Source: a virus
IMG/VR virus record: IMGVR_UViG_3300025293_000932
Span: 1-22,966 of that record
DNA: 22,966 bases
Direction: 5' to 3' (one strand)
Under the pieces are notes generated by a model that saw nothing but the letters and a program-made list of their open reading frames with translations, was not told where the DNA came from and did no database searches. The position numbers were made by a program, and so were the translations under genes. Positions 10,501 through 15,440 of the stretch are shown piece by piece. Position 1 is the stretch's first letter. Each line of letters starts with the position of its first letter.

Positions 10501-11990
10501 CGTTCATGTTCGTTACCGTTGCCATTGGTCTGGCGCGTGGCGATACACTCAGAGAATCTCTTGATCGCTTCAAGCTTATGAGAAAAGACCCAAAAACCGG
10601 GGAATTAAAATATAACTCTGAATTTATGCTGTTTGATCAGTGGGGGCAAAGAATAGGTGCTGGGTCAAAAATTCGTTCAGTGCTTGCATTGTTAGCCACA
10701 GTGACAACATCCCCAGAGGATCTGCTGGAATCCGGAATGAGAAACCCCGCGTTCCGATTTATGCGGGCTAACCTCGCTCCGCTTCCTTCCAAGGCAACTG
10801 ACCTTATCAGTGGCCGCAATTACATAGGAGACCCAACCAGAGATGGGATGGTCAGCCTGTCAAGGGAAGTTATTGCGCCTACTTTCCTGCCGTTATGGGC
10901 ATCCTCATTGGCACTTGAGGGCGGAGACCTTAAAGGACGGTTTTCACGCGGAACCGCAGATTACTTTGCCTTGAGAGCATACCCACAAGACGCACATCAT
11001 AAGTTTGTTGCGTATGCGGAAGAGCAAACGGGGAAGTCCTACGACGGGCCATCTGAAGGTTGGCTATCCGCACCACCGTACTACTGGTCATGGGGCAAGA
11101 TGGAGTGGATAAAAGAAGAGAAGGAAAAGATCACGCCGTTAGAATTGAAGAAGCTTAAAACTATTGATCCGGAAGGAAGCCGCCTCTGGGAAGCTGCGGA
11201 GCTGGACTGGGCGAGGCGCGATAAAATAAGCCCGGTTATGAGGGAATTTGACAGGGTTGCAGATATCCGAATGGATAAGCTTCAGGACGCTGCGGATGAA
11301 GCAAGAAGAACAGGTAATACTCCCGGATTGAGAGAGGCTATTGTTAAAATCAATTCAGCGTATGGAGCGCAGTTACAGGCCGTACAGAGTAATCCTGAAT
11401 TTGAAAAGGCACTCGATGAGCTTTCAAAAATTCATAAAAACGAGATACCGGAACAAGAGGCAAAACGCCTGTACAACGAAATTGTTAACGATCCTGCGCT
11501 GTTAAATGAATTGCAAGAATATGATTTTGACGAGCGAAACCGCAGGTTAGACCTTCTTGAAAAAGAGGTTGGCGAGGAAATCTGGAACGGCATTCTTGCA
11601 GAAAAGCAACTAGACAGGCAGAGATTCGATCCGCTGGTTCAGCTATGGTATGAGGATAAGGAAAAACTTAAATCGTACTGGGCGTTGCCAGAGGGTGAAC
11701 GGCGCAGGAATGAGCGCAGGAGAAACAAGGGAGCAATCGATGTAATTATGATCCGGTGGTACGGGCTGAAGCCGGGACTGTCAAAGGCAGGGTTTGACGA
11801 ATATCGGCGTATTCAGTCCGGGAAGGCTCCCGAGGCTTCTGGGGCTGCAACAACACTTTTAGATCTTGTAAGGCAACAGCAAGGACAGCCCATGCCAGCG
11901 CCAACACCTGAGCCTACGCCGGGTACAACACTTTTAGACCTTGTAAGACAGCAGCAACAAGAAAGAGAACCTGTAGGAGCGAGGGAATAA
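4572..11990 (+). CDS. Giant modular 'polyvalent' ejected protein (2472 residues)
   Basis: The start at ATG 4572 has GGAGAAG just upstream. Residues 1-380 hold a Lys/Arg/Gln-rich N-terminus and a Gly-rich hydrophobic stretch near 208-270 that could insert in a membrane. Residues 381-1184 are five modules set apart by six Pro-rich linkers of the AIPTP/TPPVTPVARA type: two unassigned (389-521, 533-651), one ADP-ribosyltransferase-like (663-883), one GNAT-like (903-1056) and one ParB/sulfiredoxin-like (1064-1177). A Lys/Pro-rich hinge leads into about 1250 helical residues with a hydrophobic segment at 1974-1989 and an RNYIGDP motif, reminiscent of the C-terminal regions of large polyvalent proteins known from phages and conjugative elements. 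Such proteins are usually carried in the capsid and enter the cell with DNA. The C-terminus carries TTLLDLVRQQQ twice. Catalytic activity of any module is inference. Lying between portal and scaffold is an unusual place for so large a gene. Confidence 0.85.
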   Translation: MANGRDTVPIQTPEYLRLRALAAQKKKQAQQIPGPFGGVAERRYQMIPPKYLERMSPRQREEARKRLEENERRRAEILAQQGGVYPPQQQPGFIPRMIQKTIPPAIERFHRYAGRPLGAIGTALTAPYGTAVVGTGAPAMGVTTPSIPVLPDQKVLEKILEDYGGEIPLPKTAEAFRSAIAAIQTEKGLDWDAAVSAFTDAHDVPEGYVGAMEGLLSLFIPPGAFGPLAGITRGTVKAGVGGLTKIAPPTARVLGAGLKAPAYMAMGTGGVGGPRMPRFGPGREVISPPTPRGDDDAIRALKGMVKPEGVNQRMYDELVEYAPTLSDAQLDETISASEKMIRGLKRQPGAATDPRKAIAIHELGIRIAKAEKARRVAAPTAAIPTPGAMAVDEMIQDGNKLAKWMQRTGRQRGLLSGKAFNIEELNMVRRGVRAEKTGKGVGIKDRKSVFDAPIGIPLTPDEARILGADYHVFREWASKAGLRNTDPQYVSDALWLAEAKRIGLNAEELIRKYPDSFPTRKATPPVTPVARAGMQAPTHAQLQDAISAMPENELNEVIALVADDVFEIIGSGSGKAQRWGVYYKAKYGDEGVPRGLRFLGSTTARFGGDKTKAAAESFAREFGVRKKLKEAVSERNPKIFDALIRTGRFDVPTPPVTPVARAIVPDDPNRYGIRPNDPEYPPLRQPNGAPVRGTPISPDDARIPDEVYHVTTNAPAVRSTGLLRASGEGGLGGDELDAIVSFTTDRGIANQLADDFRLASEIANMPEDSLAIGERLLRQATEEGWGESPGFSRLVALAREGKHKRIAKDWLVDYFGQRAAATQKRNPILLGDAEKFRGWNPANIEVIPVPKTSLRTGAMVTDFDDAFGIDEFGIGLKEIRVYGDVPVTPTKAIPTPTARAAAPVDTMVNDIANRLGHQVKRNPLNNREWVFTDEAGELTIKAELAPSLGDPNRIRLVSMASPSKGLGNASRWMDELVSVADENNIALELSAVPFGRASGGLTKRQLKAFYTKRGFKFEQGSDSGVRGARGQTLDPSVTTTGRFRLTFGDEAIAAEQGIPTPGAAIAKEPWQMTKAEFNAARVTKQQMLDRGAEGNLNSAVEIQMPISRIEGLEPIPAMEGGYVPGRLITQPVEIRYEKDLDQFILYAGNHRVQQARINGQSTVPAFVEGIKYEDLKQAIPTPTAAKTVKKIPAKKQAKSSDAPSSVKEELPERFVKPNNPVVTETPPPKAAQGPPEPMDDGNFNRNNFGGDGPPPKTTAEPPTGPDDIVLDLTDTKELEELIFTDDYFRKIIQLPGMRQTLGHSNPAGAARTPMEKFAALRTWLMNESTERTIRAMGHIDRHAEDTLFGPFTKERLIKKGPLKGLGLNDIRTYPKRYAKKLTPEQTEWIKQMDEIERSKLASLERNEVEVNLLGFEEGGQYAGRRWMGKFDNDGKLIDIGYVGGGSRRKLPPFLEPRVLKSQSEGFKLGFQAMSETEALALNVQGHYTHIIDKKMYDWLIYHSGIGYRDVGISEGMKLADAAVKMKAAAGKKAILALQRAMRGETIPTGTVKSIERVFPQLKGKVRAPTKVLAQDVIKAAKELQKPNVVLEVPKIGAIKKVQKLLEEASERLSQNPADKALRREVSRLQKSLGFIRYRVGLGKPLELIRVPAKELRKMAVDSLQEMLDAIRGTPTKVEGYKTLQYRGGLLSDLLVEQKKTSKSIADYKKKWGEPGREEAYLQIPGGERRILTGPDAKTIAIRMNNIFTPAENKFYNILAFANKFNVLFRGLQLTADGGVGLIHLAILAGAEPKIWTKAMWAFHNELIRSAASKSVTNRIYKQHAALLNRWPIVQLSEQGTEATAAFARGQLLKARLPAGIPLIGGRQVLALPDKLLQPFRNAFNFAMDQAAIDLIKALEHLATTPRLKAEISRYINNVRGLGSSKQIGVGKWMRLAEQSVMLAPNYNRSIVAIFSSLFRGGMDAKLARQALMRATFAFMFVTVAIGLARGDTLRESLDRFKLMRKDPKTGELKYNSEFMLFDQWGQRIGAGSKIRSVLALLATVTTSPEDLLESGMRNPAFRFMRANLAPLPSKATDLISGRNYIGDPTRDGMVSLSREVIAPTFLPLWASSLALEGGDLKGRFSRGTADYFALRAYPQDAHHKFVAYAEEQTGKSYDGPSEGWLSAPPYYWSWGKMEWIKEEKEKITPLELKKLKTIDPEGSRLWEAAELDWARRDKISPVMREFDRVADIRMDKLQDAADEARRTGNTPGLREAIVKINSAYGAQLQAVQSNPEFEKALDELSKIHKNEIPEQEAKRLYNEIVNDPALLNELQEYDFDERNRRLDLLEKEVGEEIWNGILAEKQLDRQRFDPLVQLWYEDKEKLKSYWALPEGERRRNERRRNKGAIDVIMIRWYGLKPGLSKAGFDEYRRIQSGKAPEASGAATTLLDLVRQQQGQPMPAPTPEPTPGTTLLDLVRQQQQEREPVGARE
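5715..5734 (+). repeat. Linker repeat 1 in the giant gene
   Basis: First copy of the linker DNA family. It holds the core aatccccacgccc, encodes AIPTPGA, and opens the first module. The same core recurs at 7245, 7741 and 8103, always in the same reading frame and always at a module edge. Confidence 0.85.
6136..6167 (+). repeat. Linker repeat 2: first copy of a perfect 32-bp direct repeat
   Basis: These 32 bases recur without a mismatch at 6526-6557, exactly 390 bases (130 codons) downstream, so the frame is preserved. They encode TPPVTPVARA. Together the two copies bracket one module like a cassette; recombination between them would remove or swap it without a frameshift. Confidence 0.95.
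6526..6557 (+). repeat. Linker repeat 3: second copy of the perfect 32-bp direct repeat
   Basis: Identical to 6136-6167. It closes the unassigned module (residues 533-651) and opens the ADP-ribosyltransferase-like module. The neighbouring bases on both sides differ between the copies, so the identity is confined to the linker. Confidence 0.95.
6558..7220 (+). other. Candidate ADP-ribosyltransferase-like module inside the giant protein
   Basis: Residues about 663-883. The pattern is EVYHVTT (Tyr708-His709), a GLLRASGEGGLGG turn, VSFTTD (741-745) and, near the end, KEIRVYG with Glu878. This order (His on strand one, a Ser/Thr-Phe-Thr strand, a late Glu before a beta strand) resembles the H-Y-E type ADP-ribosyltransferase / Tpt1 fold. 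The alternatives are an inactive ART relative or another beta-rich domain. The call is by eye and needs a profile or structure search. Confidence 0.45.
7226..7275 (+). repeat. Linker repeat 4 (composite of both linker types)
   Basis: This linker joins both DNA motifs: a 'gtcacccccacc' piece like the 32-bp repeat, then the aatccccacgccc core (from 7247), then 'tgctagggct' shared with the 32-bp repeat. It encodes VPVTPTKAIPTPTARA and sits between the ART-like and GNAT-like modules. Confidence 0.85.
7278..7740 (+). other. Candidate GNAT acetyltransferase-like module inside the giant protein
   Basis: Residues about 903-1056. SPSKGLGNASRWMDEL (Gly965-Leu-Gly967) resembles the acetyl-CoA pyrophosphate loop and following helix of GNAT enzymes. 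NNIALELSAVPFG fits the next strand. LKAFYTKRGFKF (Tyr1010, Gly1014-Phe1015) is the classic last GNAT motif. The usual Arg/Gln at the first position of the loop is not present, so activity is uncertain. Confidence 0.5.
7740..7760 (+). repeat. Linker repeat 5 in the giant gene
   Basis: Carries the aatccccacgccc core followed by ggtgct as in linker 1, and encodes GIPTPGAA. It divides the GNAT-like from the ParB/sulfiredoxin-like module. Confidence 0.85.
7764..8102 (+). other. Candidate ParB/sulfiredoxin-like module inside the giant protein
   Basis: Residues about 1065-1177. The diagnostic part is FILYAGNHRVQQARINGQ, with Gly1148-Asn-His-Arg1151, followed by STVPAFVEG. Families with the ParB N-terminal / sulfiredoxin-like fold have a Gly-Asn/Glu-His-Arg motif at this place, then a helix and a short strand with 'vP'. 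Relatives include nucleases and nucleotide-hydrolysing or phosphotransfer enzymes. A preceding QPVEIRYEKD strand fits. Substrate unknown. Confidence 0.55.
8103..8123 (+). repeat. Linker repeat 6 in the giant gene
   Basis: Carries the aatccccacgccc core followed by actgct as in linker 4, and encodes AIPTPTA. It closes the modular part; a Lys-rich and Pro-rich hinge follows to about base 8390. Confidence 0.85.
11850..11957 (+). repeat. Duplicated C-terminal peptide motif, two 33-base copies
   Basis: Copies at 11850-11882 and 11925-11957 encode the same 11 residues, TTLLDLVRQQQ, separated by a Pro-rich spacer at the extreme end of the giant protein. The copies differ at three bases and all three are silent (GAT/GAC, AGG/AGA, CAA/CAG), which points to selection on the peptide. 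A short helical docking or packaging signal is a reasonable guess. Confidence 0.9.
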
Positions 11991-12172
11991 TGTGTGCAAG
12001 AGGAAACGGTACAATTTGTTATGACGCGCTAGGAATTCTGAGAGCTGATTTGGGTCAACGCGCCCTCTCAAACAGGGTGTTACGCGCTCAGATCAAGACG
12101 CACTATGACGGTATTTGCCCTGTTCAATACGTGAAAACGGTTGACAAAGCAAAAAAGGTAGCGGTAAAGTGA
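11990..12172 (+). CDS. 60-residue protein of unknown function
   Basis: The ATG overlaps the stop of the giant gene by one base and has GAGGGAA upstream, so it is probably translated by coupling. The protein is small and basic with three Cys (two in the first ten residues, one in DGICPV) and a Lys-rich end. I do not recognise a family. Its last 30 bases also hold a promoter-like sequence (12141-12170) for the RNA element that follows, so part of its 3' sequence may be shaped by two roles. It could be a small virion or regulatory protein; a non-coding reading of this stretch cannot be excluded. Confidence 0.6.
   Translation: MCARGNGTICYDALGILRADLGQRALSNRVLRAQIKTHYDGICPVQYVKTVDKAKKVAVK
12141..12170 (+). 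promoter_or_regulatory. Putative sigma-70-type promoter
   Basis: A perfect -35 TTGACA (12141-12146), an 18-base spacer and a -10 TAAAGT (12165-12170, 4 of 6 consensus). The expected start is near 12176-12177, which is where the hairpin of the following RNA element begins. The site overlaps the 3' end of the 60-residue gene. Confidence 0.5.
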
Positions 12173-12176
12173 CAGT

Positions 12177-12249
12177 GACCGCGCAGGGACAAGAGTCTCA
12201 AGGTGCTTGCGGTCAGCGCCCATGAGTCTGAGGACTCGTGGGTTTTTTT
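12177..12249 (+). ncRNA. Candidate small structured RNA or conditional terminator leader
   Basis: About 73 bases with no gene, from the predicted start of the promoter above to a T-run. First comes a long stem: TGACCGC (12176-12182) pairs with GCGGTCA (12209-12215), then GCA with TGC, then GGGAC (12186-12190) with GTCTC (12195-12199) around a four-base AAGA loop, with AAGG bulged at 12200-12203. A strong terminator hairpin follows. GAGTCT occurs both in the first stem (12193-12198) and in the 5' arm of the terminator (12224-12229), so the first copy could pair with the terminator's 3' arm instead and prevent termination. It is either an independent small RNA or a regulated leader of the scaffold-capsid operon. 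It matches no RNA family I recognise. Confidence 0.45.
12219..12249 (+). terminator. Strong intrinsic (rho-independent) terminator
   Basis: CCCATGAGTC (12219-12228) pairs with GACTCGTGGG (12233-12242) in a 10-bp stem with one T-G wobble and a TGAG loop, followed at once by seven T (12243-12249). It lies 45 bases before the scaffold start, so it would separate the giant-gene transcript from the capsid genes unless it is read through or antiterminated. Confidence 0.85.
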
Positions 12250-12294
12250 ATGTATTCGGCGGTTCCCGAATGGGCCGTTCCGGAAGGAGTAAAA

Positions 12295-13083
12295 ATGGTA
12301 GAGCAGGAGATACAGACGCTGCCAGAGCCAAGCGAGGCGGCTGATCCGGTAGAACAACTGGAAGCCACGCCTGAAGAAGCTCAAACAATTGATGGTGAGA
12401 AGGACTGGAAGGTAGAGGCAGAGCAACTACGGGGCCGGGCTGAAAAAGCTGAAAATGATTTAAAAGCCCAACGCAACCAGCGGCAGTCCCTGACTCAACA
12501 GATGCAACAGGCGGTAGCACCGATCATGGAGCGTCTGGAGGCCAGTGAAAAAGCCAATGAGCGTATCCTGAGAGCTTTAGCCAGCGGTGACACGGATCAG
12601 GTCTCCCAAGAACTTGAGGAGATCGGAGAGGAACGAGCCAGAACTACCGAGTTGGACCAGCGGTTCCAGGGCCAGTATGACGGGCTCTACAGGGAACTGA
12701 TGCAAATTCAGGAGGACATTTCGGACGATCAGGGGAATCCAGTTTTCGATATACAGACTGCTCCTGAGATGACCGAGGTGAGAAACGAATGGAATGAAGC
12801 ATACTCCAACCGAGATGTAGCACAACTCGCAATCCTTTTGAGCCGCGCACAACGCATTGCTTTTCAACTTCAGCGTAAAAATACTACTGAGCAGGTAAAA
12901 CGGGCAGACGATGACAGAAAAGAAAATAATGCCCGGAATAACACGCTTGGTGTAGGAGCCCAGACCGGAACATCATCGGCAAGTATGTCAGATGACGCAC
13001 GGTGGGCAGCATTTGGGAGGGGAGAACTCCCCTGGAATGATGAAGTAAAAAGGGCCGGGAAAAGACTCGGCTACTCTGTATAG
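12295..13083 (+). CDS. Capsid scaffold protein (probable)
   Basis: 262 residues. The start at ATG 12295 is chosen for GGAAGGAG at 12282-12289; an in-frame ATG at 12238 would fall within the terminator hairpin. The composition is typical of a scaffold: acidic, disordered N-terminus rich in Glu/Pro (EQEIQTLPEPSE), a long coiled coil (about residues 40-130), further charged helices, and a short basic C-terminus ending in KRAGKRLGYSV, the kind of helix-turn that binds capsid protein. It immediately precedes the capsid gene. No protease motif is seen, so it is not a fused protease-scaffold. It assists assembly of the procapsid and then leaves or is degraded. Confidence 0.75.
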   Translation: MVEQEIQTLPEPSEAADPVEQLEATPEEAQTIDGEKDWKVEAEQLRGRAEKAENDLKAQRNQRQSLTQQMQQAVAPIMERLEASEKANERILRALASGDTDQVSQELEEIGEERARTTELDQRFQGQYDGLYRELMQIQEDISDDQGNPVFDIQTAPEMTEVRNEWNEAYSNRDVAQLAILLSRAQRIAFQLQRKNTTEQVKRADDDRKENNARNNTLGVGAQTGTSSASMSDDARWAAFGRGELPWNDEVKRAGKRLGYSV

Positions 13084-13096
13084 AAGGAGATAAGTA

Positions 13097-13969
13097 ATGG
13101 CAGACGGCAATACCACTACACTGGTTCTTACCGAAAGTCTTGATATCGTGGCAGCTTCTGCCCGATCCAGGCGAGAATATGACGGTGCTGTGCCACAGCT
13201 TGTAGACAGGGTTGATCTCAGTCCAAGCACCGGCACGTCATGGCGGGAAATTTTGTTTGAGCAATTGAGCGCTCAGTCAATAACAGAGACAACAGTTCTC
13301 AATAACCCACAACAGTACGATGACTCAGCTATTTCTATTACGCCGCAGATGGTCCAGATCCAGACCTTTGTGAGTGACAAGACACGGCGTAACCTTGCCC
13401 GAGCAGCCCTTGCCCAGATGGGTAAGCAAGCTGGAGAGGCAATGATGCGGAAGCGGGATGAAGATGGCCTCACGGCCCTCGATGGTTCCACCACTCAGCT
13501 TGGAACGGCCAACACGCCGGTTCAGACTGGTGATGTGGCAGCAGCTCGTTACCGGATCTCATCGAATGCCACAGAGCCCGGGAATCCTCCTTATGCGGGA
13601 GTCTTCCACGGTTTCTGCATCAAAGACTTCTATGACGAGTTGGTATCCGGGGTTGGGACATACCCAGTACCGGAAGGCTCGACAGCTACAGTCTTTATGT
13701 CTGCGTTCAATTTACCAATTGCCAGTGTAACCATTGTTGAAGATGGCAACATCGCTATTGACAGCGCTGGTGACGCAAAGAACTTTGTCTTTGCGAAGGA
13801 AGCATGGGTACTGGTAAACGGCATGTCACTCAGGACTGAAACCCGAAGAGAGCCACATATCGCAGGTGGTGGTGACTCTCTCTTCCTGACTGACGAATAC
13901 GCCTACGGCGAAAGATCAGCGGGTAACTGGAGTTTTGAGATTATCGGAGATGCCACGGCTCCTGCTTAG
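13097..13969 (+). CDS. Major capsid protein (probable, HK97-type fold)
   Basis: 290 residues with an AAGGAGA site 6 nt before the ATG. It forms the icosahedral shell. The evidence is position straight after the scaffold, a length normal for a compact HK97-fold capsid protein, and sequence character: an N-terminal arm, then a helix with RNLARAALAQMGKQAGEAMM in the place of the long spine helix, a Gly/Pro/Thr-rich middle, a hydrophobic VFMSAFNLPIASVTIVEDG segment, and a beta-rich C-terminus with FLTDEYAYGERS. Codon use is even and the ribosome site is strong, as expected for the most abundant virion protein. No N-terminal cleavage site is evident. Confidence 0.78.
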   Translation: MADGNTTTLVLTESLDIVAASARSRREYDGAVPQLVDRVDLSPSTGTSWREILFEQLSAQSITETTVLNNPQQYDDSAISITPQMVQIQTFVSDKTRRNLARAALAQMGKQAGEAMMRKRDEDGLTALDGSTTQLGTANTPVQTGDVAAARYRISSNATEPGNPPYAGVFHGFCIKDFYDELVSGVGTYPVPEGSTATVFMSAFNLPIASVTIVEDGNIAIDSAGDAKNFVFAKEAWVLVNGMSLRTETRREPHIAGGGDSLFLTDEYAYGERSAGNWSFEIIGDATAPA

Positions 13970-13982
13970 TAATTAGTGGCGC

Positions 13983-14025
13983 ACGCTGCAAACGTAGTGA
14001 AACCCTCACATGAGAGCGGCAGCGT
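13983..14025 (+). promoter_or_regulatory. Two-tiered hairpin between capsid gene and next gene
   Basis: ACGCTGC (13983-13989) pairs perfectly with GCAGCGT (14019-14025), and inside it GTGA (13997-14000) pairs with TCAC (14006-14009). No T-run follows, so this is not a standard terminator. It could stabilise the capsid mRNA, be an RNA processing site, or slow the polymerase. Confidence 0.4.
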
Positions 14026-14052
14026 AAAAATAAATGATAAAGGAGACCAGAA

Positions 14053-14724
14053 ATGGGACCAGAGGGATATGTAACTTTATGGGAAGACTTTCTTACAGAC
14101 AACGTAACAAACTTTGTTGAAACCGTTGCAAGTAGTGGAGCGCAGGATATTCACGGCGCTCATGGTGGTTGGTGGGGACAGGTAGTAGGAGCCAACGATA
14201 ACGATGCGGCGGCTATAGCTGGTGAAGTAGTCTGGGAAGTAGACGAGGGGCAAGCACTCACGTTTGAAACCCGGCTTCAGATCGATGATGTGTCTGAAGC
14301 CTCAGTTTTTGTTGGCATGAGCGATGCAAACAATGACGCTGTTGTCATTGAGAACGAGGACGATGCACTTGTTGCCACTGCAACTGATTGTTTCGGTGTA
14401 TTGCTGGAAGGTGAACAGGACCTGACCTTTACTGCTGTAGGGGTTCAGAATGGCGGGACTGCTGAAGAGGACGCTTTGACCGGTGCTGTAGACGCGGCAG
14501 ATGGCATAACCCGGGTTATCCGGATGGTTGCAACAACTGCTGACTCAGGCACAGTACGGTATTACATTGGGACAGCTAATGAATACGGTGGCGGGACTCA
14601 CGTTGCTACGAAAACATCGTGGTATCGATCAGGCATCCTGTACACGCCGATTCTTTCGCTTGACGCTCGGGGTACTGCGGTTAATTCAGACTATGACTAC
14701 ATTTACGTGAGCGCACCGAGGTAA
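14053..14724 (+). CDS. Beta-rich capsid decoration or fibre-like protein
   Basis: 223 residues with AGGAG 7 nt before the ATG. The protein is acidic, Gly/Thr/Val-rich and apparently all-beta. Alternating strands such as QALTFETRLQIDDV, SVFVGMSD, GTVRYYIGTANE and LYTPILSLDARG, ending in a DYDYIYV strand, resemble a concanavalin/laminin-G-like jelly roll as found in many phage head-decoration and adhesion proteins. It has only one Cys and no signal peptide. Its place just after the capsid gene suggests a decoration protein sitting on the shell; a minor fibre is the alternative. No catalytic motif is seen. Confidence 0.65.
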   Translation: MGPEGYVTLWEDFLTDNVTNFVETVASSGAQDIHGAHGGWWGQVVGANDNDAAAIAGEVVWEVDEGQALTFETRLQIDDVSEASVFVGMSDANNDAVVIENEDDALVATATDCFGVLLEGEQDLTFTAVGVQNGGTAEEDALTGAVDAADGITRVIRMVATTADSGTVRYYIGTANEYGGGTHVATKTSWYRSGILYTPILSLDARGTAVNSDYDYIYVSAPR

Positions 14725-14727
14725 GCA

Positions 14728-14988
14728 ATGCGAGTACTGAAGACAACAAAACCTATATCTCCTGCATACCTGAAATCGGGCAAGGATAACTTTGCCTACG
14801 ATCAGGAGAAAAAGGTTTGGTTGCCCGGAAGAACAACGCCGGTTCGCCGGCCTGATCTCCGGTTGGTTCAAACAAATGGGAGCCAGCGTCATAGTCCTCC
14901 CCCCAAGCCTGTGACGCGGCGCCCAATCCTCTATGTAGCGCAACTTGAAAATGCGCGTCCTAGAGAGAAGATCAGGTTACAGCGGTGA
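14728..14988 (+). CDS. Small basic protein, unknown
   Basis: 86 residues, strongly basic, Pro-rich in the middle (SPPPKPVTRRP). GAGG at 14718-14721 gives a 6-nt spacing to the ATG and overlaps the end of the previous gene. The first 40 residues contain an AYDQEKKVWLPGRTTP motif; the rest looks extended. The stop overlaps the next GTG start by three bases. I do not recognise it. A minor virion or head-completion role is inferred from position only. Confidence 0.65.
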   Translation: MRVLKTTKPISPAYLKSGKDNFAYDQEKKVWLPGRTTPVRRPDLRLVQTNGSQRHSPPPKPVTRRPILYVAQLENARPREKIRLQR

Positions 14989-15440
14989 CGCTTCAACCTG
15001 CTGAAAAGGTCTGGAAGTTTAAGCCGGACCAGAGCCTTGCAGAGGCTATTACAAAGGCGGTGTTTAGTGATGAACCGTGCTATTACCTGGGGGAGTTTAA
15101 CCTTCTGCATGAAGGGAGATCTGGCAGGGTGCGGTTTCAGGTATTACGTGTGGTGCGGAATGACAAACTGGTAACAGCTTACGTGCCTCTGGGATCGGCG
15201 GGAGATTTTACCGCGAACCAGTTCCAGACATGGGGTGGCCAGGTTGTCGATGGGCGCGGAACAGCGTGGCATACGGTGGCAGAGTTAAGGGAGATGGCAG
15301 ACGAGATGCGGAGCCAAAAGCCATTGCAAATCGAACATACAGACTTACAACATGCATTTCGTAATCATGCCGAGGAGAAAAAGCGCTGGCCCAGAAGACA
15401 GTCTACGTTTGGCAGGAAAGGATCATTGGTGAGAACATGA
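14985..15440 (+). CDS. Unknown protein with beta-rich N-terminal half
   Basis: 151 residues read from a GTG at 14985 that overlaps the upstream TGA (GTGA junction), so it is probably coupled. The first 100 residues alternate strands (YYLGEFNLLHEGRSGRVRFQVLRVV) with a Gly-rich loop. A helix with AELREMADEMRSQ and a basic, Arg/Lys-rich tail follow. The next gene begins within its stop (ATGA). The tight coupling with both neighbours suggests the three are made in equal amounts. No family recognised. Confidence 0.65.
   Translation: MTLQPAEKVWKFKPDQSLAEAITKAVFSDEPCYYLGEFNLLHEGRSGRVRFQVLRVVRNDKLVTAYVPLGSAGDFTANQFQTWGGQVVDGRGTAWHTVAELREMADEMRSQKPLQIEHTDLQHAFRNHAEEKKRWPRRQSTFGRKGSLVRT

Noticed and set aside
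12177-12249. Hammerhead ribozyme or tRNA reading of the structured gap
   Set aside because: The hammerhead core (CTGANGA and GAAA) and the tRNA cloverleaf with a T-loop are both absent.
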